This document shows positions 44,568-52,818 of a stretch of DNA of 64,000 bases, piece after piece. Made by a program: the position numbers and the translations under genes. Where the stretch lies: positions 1,550,001 through 1,614,000 of the forward strand of contig NZ_JBHWAB010000001.1 of the NCBI RefSeq assembly GCF_042688525.2. The letters run 5' to 3'. The notes under the pieces were generated by a model, which saw only the letters and a program-made list of their open reading frames with translations, did not search any database and was not told where the DNA came from. The stretch's first letter is position 1; every line of letters begins with the position of its first letter. The DNA comes from Haloimpatiens sp042688525 (lineage in GTDB: Bacteria; Bacillota; Clostridia; Clostridiales; Clostridiaceae).

Positions 44568-44770
44568 TTAAAGTATAAAGAATAGTATAAAGTATAGAGT
44601 ATAAAGTATAGAGAAGAAATAAGGAGGTTTTTCTTTCAGAAAAACTGTATTAAAATAAATTTAAGTAAAGCTTAAATTTATAATTTATAGATTTTCAAAA
44701 ACTTGTTTTTGAAAATCTTCCTTATTTTTACTTTGCGCTTTATACTTTTTACTTTGTATATTTACTTTGT
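44568..44770. repeat. Family D palindromic repeat
   Basis: The left side has direct units of AGTATAAAGTATAGAG-type sequence and AAATAAGGAGG; the right side carries the inverted CCTTATTTTTACTTTG and CTTTATACTTTTTACTTTG. Internal hairpins are TAAGTAAAGCTTA and GATTTTCAAAAACTTGTTTT...AAAATC. A fragment resembling one end occurs at 18544-18575 (AAAGTATAAAGTGTAAAG). The structure is like family C but with different sequence. Confidence 0.65.
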
Positions 44771-44882
44771 TGTATTTATTTTCATACTTTTTTATTTATT
44801 ATAACTTCTTGTTCTTTAAATTTTAGGAAAAGTGTAGTATAATCTATTTGTAACGTACAAAACAACAATAAAACAAAATAAT

Positions 44883-44900
44883 ATTCGTTATGAAACGAAT
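44883..44900. promoter_or_regulatory. CGAA dyad in the purL leader, candidate purine operator
   Basis: ATTCGTTATGAAACGAAT is an inverted repeat of AACGAAT. The same heptamer or AACGAAC is found in the leader of xpt (36051) and flanking the purE promoter (57988 and 58070). PurR boxes of Bacillus contain a central CGAA. No purR gene is in the window, so this is inference. Confidence 0.4.
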
Positions 44901-44981
44901 GAATGAAATAAATACCACACAAATATATAGAAACTATATGGGCTATATTTACAAAAAAACATATATGAAGGGAATGGGAAT

Positions 44982-47900
44982 ATGAAAAATCAAATTTTTA
45001 GAGTTTATGTTGAAAAGAGAAAAGGATTTGATGTTGAAGGAGTAAATTTACATAATGACATTAAGCAAAATCTTGGAATTAACTCAATTGAAACTTTGAA
45101 AGTTATAAATCGTTATGATGTAAGTGGAATTTCTAAAGAAGAATTCAAAATGGCTGTAAAAAATGTTTTTTCAGAACCTCAAGTAGATAATATATATGAA
45201 GAAGAGTTTGAAATAAAACAGGGAGAGAAAGTTTTTGGTATACAGTTTTTAGAAGGTCAATATGATCAGAGAGCAGATTCAGCAGCACAATGCATTCAAT
45301 TAATTACTCAAAAGGAAAAACCTATTGTTAGAACGGCAAAATTAATAATTATTAGTGGAAATATTAATGATAATCAATTTGAAAAAATAAAAAAATATTG
45401 TATTAATCCTGTGGATTCTTGTGAAGCAGTATTAAAGAAAATGGATACATTAGAGATGAATATAAAAATGCCTGAGATGGTATCTGTAATTGATGGATTT
45501 ATACAAATGTCAGAAAAAGAACTGGATAATTTTATAAATAAACTAGGTCTTGCTATGAGTCTTGATGATATAAAGTTTTGTCAACAATATTTTAAAAGTG
45601 AAAAAAGAAATCCCACAATGACAGAGATAAAAGTTCTTGATACCTATTGGTCAGATCACTGCAGGCATACAACATTTAATACTATAATTAAAGATGTAAA
45701 AATTGGTGATGGAAAATATAAAGATATATTACAAAAAGCATTTAATGAATACTTAGAATCAAGAAAAGCTGTTTATGTAAATAAAGAAAAACCAATGTGT
45801 TTCATGGATATTGCATGCATTGCAACAAAAGAGCTTAAAAAGCAAGGAAAACTTAATGATTTAGAAGAGTCTGATGAGATAAATGCTTGTAGTGTTGAAA
45901 TTGATGTAGATGTAGATGGAAAAGATGAAAAGTGGCTTTTAATGTTTAAAAATGAAACTCATAATCATCCAACAGAAATAGAACCATTTGGAGGAGCTGC
46001 TACATGTCTTGGAGGATCAATAAGAGACCCATTATCAGGACGTTCTTATGTATATCAAGCAATGAGGGTTACAGGAAGTGGAGATCCAACAGTGCCTATG
46101 GAAAAGACTTTAAAAGGAAAACTTCCTCAAAGAAAGATAACAATAGAAGCTTCTAATGGTTATAGTTCTTATGGAAATCAAATAGGTCTTGCTACAGGCC
46201 AAGTAGCTGAAGTTTATGATGAAGACTTTAGAGCAAAGAGAATGGAAGTTGGTGCAGTTGTAGGTGCTGCTCCAAAGAAAAATGTTAAGAGATTAGATTC
46301 AGAAGAAGGAAATATAATAATTCTTCTTGGAGGTAGAACAGGAAGAGATGGTTGTGGTGGTGCTACTGGTTCTTCAAAAGGACATGATGAGAAATCAATT
46401 TTAAATTGTGGTGCAGAGGTTCAAAAGGGAAATCCAGTAGAAGAAAGAAAACTTCAAAGATTATTCAGAAATCCAAAAGCAGCATCACTTATTAAAAAGT
46501 GTAATGATTTCGGAGCAGGTGGTGTTTCTGTTGCTATTGGTGAGCTTGCAGATGGTCTTTATATAGATTTGGACAAAGTTACTAAAAAATATGAAGGATT
46601 AGATGGAACAGAACTATCTATTTCTGAATCACAAGAAAGAATGGCTGTAGTTGTTTCAGAAGAGAATGTAGATGAATTTATAAATCTTGCTCACAATGAA
46701 AATTTAGAAGCTACAAAAGTTGCGGTTGTAACATCATCTAATAGATTAGTTATGAATTGGAGAGGTAAAAATATAGTTGATATAAGTAGAGACTTTTTAA
46801 ATTCTAATGGAGCTTCTAGATATACAGAAGTTTTCGTAAATTCTCCAGATGAAGATACAAACTATTTCAATAAAGATGTAGAAAAAATATATACAGATGA
46901 AACATTAGAAAATGCATGGTACAAAAATTTAGAAAGATTAAATGTATGTTCACAAAGAGGACTTATAGAAAAATTTGATAGTACAATAGGTGCAGGTACA
47001 GTTCTTATGCCATTTGGTGGAAAGTATCAAGCAACTCCTGCAGAAGGTATGGCAGCAAAAATACCAGTACTTAAAGGAGAAACAAATACAGCAAGTATAA
47101 TGTCATATGGATATAATCCAAAGCTTTGTAAGTGGAGTCCATTCCATGGTGCTGTATATTCACTTGTAGAGGCTGTAACTAAAGTAGTAGCTTGTGGTGG
47201 AGAATATAAAAACATAAGACTTACACTTCAAGAATATTTTCAAAGATTAGGTGAAGATGCAGAAAATTGGGGTAAACCATTTTCAGCTTTAGTTGGTGCT
47301 TTATATGTTGAAAAAATGCTAGAACTTCCTGCTATAGGAGGAAAGGATAGTATGTCTGGAAGTTTTAAAGATTTGAATGTTCCACCTACTTTAGTAGCAT
47401 TTGCAGTTAATACAGCTAAAACAAAGAATATTATATCACCAGAATTCAAAAACAGTGGAAGTAAAGTAGTATTAATAGAAGCAGTGAGAGATGAAAATGA
47501 ACTTCCAAACTTTGATATCTTAAAGAAAAATTATGAAAAGATAAATGAACTTATTAAAAAAGGATATGTACGTGCGGCTGGAACAGTAAAAACTGGAGGT
47601 ATTTCAGAGATAATATCAAAAATGTGCTTTGGTAATAAAATTGGTATGAAGTTTACTGAAAAACTTAATAAAAAAGAGATTTTTGCACCAAATTATGGTT
47701 CAGTAGTACTTGAATTAGATGAAAAAGTATCATTAGAAGATGAATTTAAAGATGTAAAATATAGATTATTAGGTTATACAATAGATGAGAACATAATAAC
47801 AATAGATGATATAAAAATAGATATGGAAAAAGCATACGAAAGATGGTGCAGTCCACTTGAAAGTGTGTTTAATACAAAGACAGAAGAAATTAAAGAAAAG

Positions 47901-48791
47901 ATGATAGATGAAATTTATAGCACACAAAATAAGTGTTTAAATAAGGTGCAAAATGAGGCAGCAGCTGAATCATCAATATTAATCAAAAAACCAATGCCAA
48001 AGGTAATAATTCCAGCTTTTCCTGGTACAAATTGTGAATATGATTGTAAAAGAGCATTTGAAAAAGCAGGTGCAGAGGCAGAAATTAAAGTATTTAAAAA
48101 CTTAAATGCAGATTATATAAAAGAATCTATAGATGAACTTGTAAGTGGTATAAAAAATTCACAAATAATAATGCTTCCAGGTGGATTTAGTGCTGGAGAT
48201 GAACCAGATGGTTCAGGTAAATTTATTGCTAATGTATTTAGAAATCCTAAAGTTAAGGATGCAGTTATGGATTTAATAAAAAATAGAGATGGTCTTATGC
48301 TTGGTATATGCAATGGCTTCCAAGTGCTAATAAAATTAGGACTTGTACCGTTTGGAGAAATAATAGATGCAGATGAAAATTGCCCAACATTGACTTACAA
48401 TAAAATAGGTAGACACGTTTCAAATGTAGTAAATACAAAGGTTACATCTAATCTATCACCATGGTTTAATAATGTAAAAGTTGGAGATATTCACAGTATA
48501 CCAGTATCACATGGTGAAGGAAGAGTAGTAGTAAATGAAAGTTTAGCTAAAAAGTTATTTGAAAATGGTCAAATAGCTACTCAATATGTAGATTTTGAAG
48601 GTAATCCAACTTATGATATAAGGTTTAATCCAAATGGTTCTATGTATGCAATTGAAGGTATGACTAGTCCAGATGGAAGAATCTTAGGTAAGATGGGACA
48701 TAGTGAAAGAATAGGTAAGAATGTTATTAAGAATATAATAGGGGACAAAGATCAAAAATTATTTGAATCTGGAGTACAGTATTTTAAATAA
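44982..48791 (+). CDS. purL: Phosphoribosylformylglycinamidine synthase, large single-chain type
   Basis: 1269 residues, fusing the FGAM synthase domains (equivalent to PurS-PurL) and a C-terminal glutaminase (PurQ). SDHCRHTTFNTIIKD, KNETHNHPTEIEPFGGAATC and ASNGYSSYGNQIGLATGQVA mark the first AIRS-like half; KWSPFHGAVYSLVEAV and PAIGGKDSMSGS the second. The glutaminase begins around KVIIPAFPGTNCEYDCKRAF, has the nucleophile Cys in GICNGFQVLIKLG and the His-Glu region SHGEGR. It converts FGAR to FGAM using ATP and glutamine. It is not in the purECFMNH cluster 9.5 kb downstream, so it has separate transcription. A family B repeat follows 10 nt after the stop. Confidence 0.96.
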   Translation: MKNQIFRVYVEKRKGFDVEGVNLHNDIKQNLGINSIETLKVINRYDVSGISKEEFKMAVKNVFSEPQVDNIYEEEFEIKQGEKVFGIQFLEGQYDQRADSAAQCIQLITQKEKPIVRTAKLIIISGNINDNQFEKIKKYCINPVDSCEAVLKKMDTLEMNIKMPEMVSVIDGFIQMSEKELDNFINKLGLAMSLDDIKFCQQYFKSEKRNPTMTEIKVLDTYWSDHCRHTTFNTIIKDVKIGDGKYKDILQKAFNEYLESRKAVYVNKEKPMCFMDIACIATKELKKQGKLNDLEESDEINACSVEIDVDVDGKDEKWLLMFKNETHNHPTEIEPFGGAATCLGGSIRDPLSGRSYVYQAMRVTGSGDPTVPMEKTLKGKLPQRKITIEASNGYSSYGNQIGLATGQVAEVYDEDFRAKRMEVGAVVGAAPKKNVKRLDSEEGNIIILLGGRTGRDGCGGATGSSKGHDEKSILNCGAEVQKGNPVEERKLQRLFRNPKAASLIKKCNDFGAGGVSVAIGELADGLYIDLDKVTKKYEGLDGTELSISESQERMAVVVSEENVDEFINLAHNENLEATKVAVVTSSNRLVMNWRGKNIVDISRDFLNSNGASRYTEVFVNSPDEDTNYFNKDVEKIYTDETLENAWYKNLERLNVCSQRGLIEKFDSTIGAGTVLMPFGGKYQATPAEGMAAKIPVLKGETNTASIMSYGYNPKLCKWSPFHGAVYSLVEAVTKVVACGGEYKNIRLTLQEYFQRLGEDAENWGKPFSALVGALYVEKMLELPAIGGKDSMSGSFKDLNVPPTLVAFAVNTAKTKNIISPEFKNSGSKVVLIEAVRDENELPNFDILKKNYEKINELIKKGYVRAAGTVKTGGISEIISKMCFGNKIGMKFTEKLNKKEIFAPNYGSVVLELDEKVSLEDEFKDVKYRLLGYTIDENIITIDDIKIDMEKAYERWCSPLESVFNTKTEEIKEKMIDEIYSTQNKCLNKVQNEAAAESSILIKKPMPKVIIPAFPGTNCEYDCKRAFEKAGAEAEIKVFKNLNADYIKESIDELVSGIKNSQIIMLPGGFSAGDEPDGSGKFIANVFRNPKVKDAVMDLIKNRDGLMLGICNGFQVLIKLGLVPFGEIIDADENCPTLTYNKIGRHVSNVVNTKVTSNLSPWFNNVKVGDIHSIPVSHGEGRVVVNESLAKKLFENGQIATQYVDFEGNPTYDIRFNPNGSMYAIEGMTSPDGRILGKMGHSERIGKNVIKNIIGDKDQKLFESGVQYFK

Positions 48792-48796
48792 AAAAA

Positions 48797-49020
48797 GTGT
48801 CTAGAGCCTGTGAGGTAAATGTCTATATAGTGTTAGGAATCGTGTCACTTCAGTAACAAGTTCTAAATCTTACTCATATTCAAAAGAAGAATTTTTGAAA
48901 AATATTCCAAAGGAATTAGTTATCAAAAAATAACTCTTTTGAAATTCGTAAGATTAAGAACTTGTAAACTTTGTTCCAATGATATCCTGTACACTATATA
49001 GATATTTACCACAGGCAATA
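48797..49020. repeat. Family B palindromic repeat, complete
   Basis: The ends are inverted repeats of about 32 bp (GCCTGTGAGGTAAATGTCTA...GTTAGGA and its complement TCCTGTACACTATATAGATA...CACAGGC), unrelated to family A ends. The interior 48845-48975 is the inverse of the family A long-form core (TCACTTCAGTAACAAGTTCT to AGAACTTGTAAACTTTGTT). Confidence 0.9.
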
Positions 49021-49046
49021 AATTTTATTTACTGACAATATACAAA

Positions 49047-49166
49047 GCCTGTGAGGTAAATATCTATATAGTGTTAAGAATCGTGTCACTTCAGTAACAA
49101 GTTCTAAATCTTACTCATATTCAAAAGAAGAATTTTTGAAAAATATTCCAAAGGAATTAGTTATCA
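49047..49166. repeat. Family B repeat, left half, truncated
   Basis: AGCCTGTGAGGTAAATATCT to GGAATTAGTTATCAAA repeats the left end and first half of the core of the element at 48797 almost exactly (about 118 bp), then stops at the 3' end of the minus-strand gene at 49164. The two copies are direct repeats 26 bp apart. Confidence 0.9.
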
Positions 49167-49733
49167 AATTTTTGTCTTATTTTTGAACATGAATAACATA
49201 TATGCAAAAATATTAAAGACAAAGAATGATACAGTCCATCCAAATTTATATCCTACCTTATGATAAACATTGATCGTTGCCCATATACCAAATAATAACC
49301 AATAGATTACAAAACATGTAATTATAAAATAATTTATAATGTACTTATATTCGCCTGATATATATGCAATGCGAATAAGCCAGGTACTATTTTTATTTAC
49401 CAATACTTTTGATGAAGAGGCATTTGAAATATAACCTATTCTTGATAAGTCACTATTAAGTTCTTTAATATCAGGATATATATATTTTGCATTTTTTAGT
49501 TTAGGATAGGTATCTAATAATTCTTCTTTATTTTTATTGCTGTTGTTATATTGAAATATAGATATATATTTTAAAGTTTTTCCAGTATATTTAAGAGGTT
49601 TCTTATTATCTTCAAATAGTTTATTAAGTGTTTCATTTGATATTTGATTGTTTTGTTTTATTGAATTTTCTATATTATTTATCATGTTGTCTACTATTCT
49701 TGAAGGTCTATTATAAATAAATATTTTATACAT
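49164..49733 (-). CDS. Hypothetical membrane protein, possibly degenerate at both ends
   Basis: The ATG-initiated part is 189 residues, with two hydrophobic helices near the C-terminus (YKYIINYFIITCFVIYWLLF and VSFFVFNIFAYMLFMF). The same frame is open further upstream to about 49866 and encodes a plausible coiled-coil and transmembrane N-terminus (NQLKKELADIYKVQRKFSKS, ILIIALIVLFIGISSLM), but that extension has no ATG, GTG or TTG and no RBS. The stop codon lies exactly at the border of the truncated family B repeat. The gene may therefore have lost its start and had its 3' end replaced. No family is recognised. Confidence 0.5.
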   Translation of the reverse strand: MYKIFIYNRPSRIVDNMINNIENSIKQNNQISNETLNKLFEDNKKPLKYTGKTLKYISIFQYNNSNKNKEELLDTYPKLKNAKYIYPDIKELNSDLSRIGYISNASSSKVLVNKNSTWLIRIAYISGEYKYIINYFIITCFVIYWLLFGIWATINVYHKVGYKFGWTVSFFVFNIFAYMLFMFKNKTKI

Positions 49734-50032
49734 TAAGGAAGAAATACCAATAAATAAAACTATTAAAGCTATAATAAGTATGCTTTTAGAAAATTTTCTT
49801 TGAACCTTATAAATATCAGCAAGTTCTTTTTTTAATTGATTTACTTCATAGTGTAAAGTACTTTATGCAATATTATATATAAATTTTAAATTATTAGTAA
49901 AGTAAAATTGTTGTTTAGTATAATTAATAATTCAATTAAAACTACTAGTTTAATTGATTACCTTTAGGGTATAATGATGATAAGAGAACATGCTGGGAGG
50001 AATCCTAGAGAGAGTTTATGTGGAGGGATTCT
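49734..50032. other. Intergenic region with the 5' remnant of the upstream gene
   Basis: The part 49734-49866 continues the minus-strand frame described for 49164. The rest holds AGTATAATT/GGTATAATGATG -10-like sequences and the RBS of the plus-strand AAA gene. No other structure is seen. Confidence 0.5.
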
Positions 50033-51724
50033 ATGAAGAAGAAAATACCAATAGGTGTAAGTGATTTTAAAAAAGTTATAGAAGATAATTATTATTTTGT
50101 GGATAAAAGTTTGTTCATAAAAGAAATAGTTGAAGATGGTTCAGAAGTTATACTTTTGCCAAGACCAAGACGATTCGGAAAAACTTTAAACATGAGCATG
50201 CTCAAATATCTTTATGAAAAAAGTGAAGAAGATAATAGACATTTATTTGAAGGTTTAAAAATAAATAATTATGAAGATATAATGACTATGCAAGGTAAGT
50301 ATCCTGTTATTTATATTACTTTTAAGGATGAAAAACATTCTAAGTGGGAAAGATGTAAAGATGGTTTTGAAGGAATTGTTATAAATGAATTTAGTAGGCA
50401 TGATTATATTTTAGAAGGAGATGCCTTAAAAGAATATGAAAAAAAGAAAGTAATGCAAATTTTAGAAGGTACTGCACCTTATAGTACTTACTTAAATGGA
50501 TTAAAAATATTATCTCAATATTTATATAAATTCCATAAACAAAAGGTTGTTATATTGATAGACGAATATGATGTGCCAATCCAAAGTGGATATATGCATG
50601 GATATTATGATGAAGTAATAGAATTCATGCGAATATTTTTAAGTGGTGGACTTAAAGATAATACTTATCTAGAAAAATCAGTTCTTACAGGTATACTTAG
50701 AGTTGCAAAAGAGAGCATTTTTTCAGGAATGAATAATTTAAAAGTAAGTACATTAATAAGTTCGCACTACAACAGCAGTTTCGGATTCTTAGAAGATGAA
50801 ATGCAAGATATGCTTAAATATTATGGAATAGAATATGAAACGAAAGAAGTACAAAATTGGTATAATGGATATAGATTTGGAGATAAAACTATATATAATC
50901 CTTGGTCTATATTAAATTATGTGGATAATTATAGAGAAGGCTTTAAGCCATATTGGGTAAATACTAGCAGCAATGATTTAGTAAAGAGAGTGCTTGCAAA
51001 AGGCGGAGAAATCTTGAAAATGGAGCTTGAAGATTTAGTAGAGGGAAAAGAGATAGAAAAAGAAATTAATGAAAATATAGTTATGCATGACATAAATGCA
51101 GAAAGTAATAATGCTTGGAGTTTTTTGCTTTTTAGTGGGTACTTAAAAGTGGTTGATAAAAAAATAGAAAGAGCAAGAACATACTGCAAATTAAAAATAC
51201 CTAATCTGGAAGTTAAATATTTATATGAGGATATTATATTAGCTTGGTTTAGAGAAAATATAAGCGGTGAAAAGTTTAATGTAATGTTAAAGAGTTTGGT
51301 TACTGGAGATATAAAAATTTTCAGTAAGATATTTAGAGAATTCATATTAAATTCAGTGAGTTATTTTGATGTGTCAGGAAAAGAAAGTGAAAAAGTATAT
51401 CATTCTTTTGTACTTGGTGCACTTATAGCTCTTTCTGATGAATACCAGGTTAAATCTAACAGAGAAAGTGGATATGGCAGATACGATATAATGATTATCC
51501 CAAGAGACATAAATAAAAAAGGAATAGTTATAGAATTTAAAAAAGTAGATAAAGATGATAATGAAACTTTAGAGAAATGTGCTCAAAATGCTTTAAATCA
51601 AATAGAAGATAGAAATTATAAAAGAGAGCTTTTGGATAGAGGAGTTAAGGACGTTATAGAGCTTGGAATAGCGTTTGAGGGGAAAAAGAGTATGATAGTG
51701 ACAAGTTGGAAGTGTAGTAGATAG
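50033..51724 (+). CDS. AAA-family ATPase with C-terminal PD-(D/E)XK nuclease-like domain
   Basis: About 563 residues. The opening IPIGVSDFKKVIEDNYYFVD, P-loop variant LLPRPRRFGKTLNMSMLKYL (Lys-Thr of Walker A) and Walker B VVILIDEYDVPIQSG belong to the AAA-ATPase-like family with DUF1703. HSFVLGALIALS, SGYGRYDIMIIP and GIVIEFKKVD in the C-terminal 120 residues form the PD-(D/E)XK fold (Asp, then Glu-x-Lys). These proteins are abundant in Bacteroidetes and Clostridia, often in multiple copies. Their function is unproven; nucleic-acid or defence-related roles have been suggested from domains only. The ATG at 50033 follows GGAGGG; the ATG at 50018 precedes that RBS. It has its own terminator. 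The flanking repeats suggest a variable locus. Confidence 0.85.
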   Translation: MKKKIPIGVSDFKKVIEDNYYFVDKSLFIKEIVEDGSEVILLPRPRRFGKTLNMSMLKYLYEKSEEDNRHLFEGLKINNYEDIMTMQGKYPVIYITFKDEKHSKWERCKDGFEGIVINEFSRHDYILEGDALKEYEKKKVMQILEGTAPYSTYLNGLKILSQYLYKFHKQKVVILIDEYDVPIQSGYMHGYYDEVIEFMRIFLSGGLKDNTYLEKSVLTGILRVAKESIFSGMNNLKVSTLISSHYNSSFGFLEDEMQDMLKYYGIEYETKEVQNWYNGYRFGDKTIYNPWSILNYVDNYREGFKPYWVNTSSNDLVKRVLAKGGEILKMELEDLVEGKEIEKEINENIVMHDINAESNNAWSFLLFSGYLKVVDKKIERARTYCKLKIPNLEVKYLYEDIILAWFRENISGEKFNVMLKSLVTGDIKIFSKIFREFILNSVSYFDVSGKESEKVYHSFVLGALIALSDEYQVKSNRESGYGRYDIMIIPRDINKKGIVIEFKKVDKDDNETLEKCAQNALNQIEDRNYKRELLDRGVKDVIELGIAFEGKKSMIVTSWKCSR

Positions 51725-51764
51725 AACACAGTTAAAAAGAGAAAAAAGATAATTAAATGAAGGA

Positions 51765-51800
51765 TAGCTTTCTGCAGTTGCAGAAAGCTTTTAACTTTTT
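51765..51800 (+). terminator. Terminator of the AAA/PD-(D/E)XK gene
   Basis: AGCTTTCTGCA and TGCAGAAAGCT form a perfect 11-bp stem with a 2-nt nominal loop, followed by TTTTAACTTTTTT. Confidence 0.85.
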
Positions 51801-51939
51801 TCAAGAATTTATTGGTTTAAAGCACAGATACATATTTTAAGAAATATGTTATTATATATATTATAATATAAATTAATACAAAATAGTTTAAAAAAAGGAG
51901 GTTAATCTGATTTTTATATTTCAATCAGAAAAAGGTAAA

Positions 51940-52818
51940 ATGTATAATTTGAGTGATGAATTAATAAAAATGATGGATAAAGCTTGGCGTGTTAGAAGTG
52001 AAAATTTTACAAATGACATTGAATTTGATATTCCGGTAAAAACTTTGCCTGTAAGCGTAACAGGGGAATACTGTGAATTAAAGTGTGCACATTGCAATGG
52101 GCATTATTTAAAAGGCATGACTCCTGTAGAAAATGTAGACAAGCAAGTTATAAATGAATATGATAGTTTTCTTGTAAGTGGAGGGTGCAATAAAGAGGGT
52201 GTTGTAGAGTTAGACAAGCATCTAGAATTTTTAAAACAACTTAAAGACTCTGGAAAAAAGATAAATATGCATTTAGGATTAATTGATGAAGAAAAAATTG
52301 AAAAGATTAAAGATTTAGCAGATTGTGTTTCTTTTGATTTTGTTGTAGATGATGAAACAATTAAAGAAGTTTATGGATTAAATAAAACATATAAAGATTA
52401 TATAAATACATATAAAAAATTAAAAGATAAGACTAAAGTGGTACCACATATTTGCATAGGATTAAAAGGTGGAGAAGTTAAAGGAGAATGTAAAGCTTTA
52501 GATGTTTTAAAAGAAATAGGGGTAGATGCTTTAGTTTTTATTATTTTTATTCCTACACAAGGTACTGTATATGAAAATAGAAAGTCTCCACATTTAGATG
52601 AAATAGTAAAGATACTAGCACAAGCTAGAGTTCAATTCCCAGATAAGCCTATACATTTAGGATGTATGAAAGCAAAAGGAAAGATAAGAAAATACATAGA
52701 TTATTATGCTGTAAAATGTGGAGTTAATAAAATAGTAAATCCTACAGATTATGCGGTAAAAGCGGCAGAAGAGTTACAATTATCAATAAAAAAGGGACAG
52801 GAGTGTTGTGTGTTATGA
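51940..52818 (+). CDS. Radical SAM protein, first gene of a two-gene radical SAM operon
   Basis: 292 residues from the ATG. The radical SAM motif is C45-x3-C49-x2-C52 in VTGEYCELKCAHCNGHYLKG. SFDFVVDDETIKEVYG and VPHICIGLKGGEVKGE follow, and the chain ends with a Cys-Cys (ECCVL). It overlaps the next gene, a BioB-like radical SAM protein, by 4 nt (ATGA). Such a pair recalls the split lipoyl synthase LipS1/LipS2 described from Thermococcus; this protein would be the LipS2-like partner. That identification is by resemblance only. Start problem: the ATG has only a weak AAAAGG, while a strong AAAGGAGG (51894-51901) sits correctly for an in-frame CTG (51907) or ATT (51910), giving 10-11 more residues. 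Confidence 0.75.
   Translation: MYNLSDELIKMMDKAWRVRSENFTNDIEFDIPVKTLPVSVTGEYCELKCAHCNGHYLKGMTPVENVDKQVINEYDSFLVSGGCNKEGVVELDKHLEFLKQLKDSGKKINMHLGLIDEEKIEKIKDLADCVSFDFVVDDETIKEVYGLNKTYKDYINTYKKLKDKTKVVPHICIGLKGGEVKGECKALDVLKEIGVDALVFIIFIPTQGTVYENRKSPHLDEIVKILAQARVQFPDKPIHLGCMKAKGKIRKYIDYYAVKCGVNKIVNPTDYAVKAAEELQLSIKKGQECCVL

Larger units (their letters stand above)
44519..44981. other. Intergenic region before purL
   Basis: 463 bp holding the palindromic repeat at 44568-44770, a weak promoter with a good -10 (TATAAT, 44838-44843), a CGAA dyad at 44883-44900 and the purL RBS GAAGGGAATGG. No guanine riboswitch is present here, in contrast to purE and xpt. Confidence 0.6.

Noticed and set aside
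50033..51724. Calling the AAA/PD-(D/E)XK gene a defence system
   Set aside because: No partner gene, methylase or other defence gene flanks it, and the family is generally unproven.
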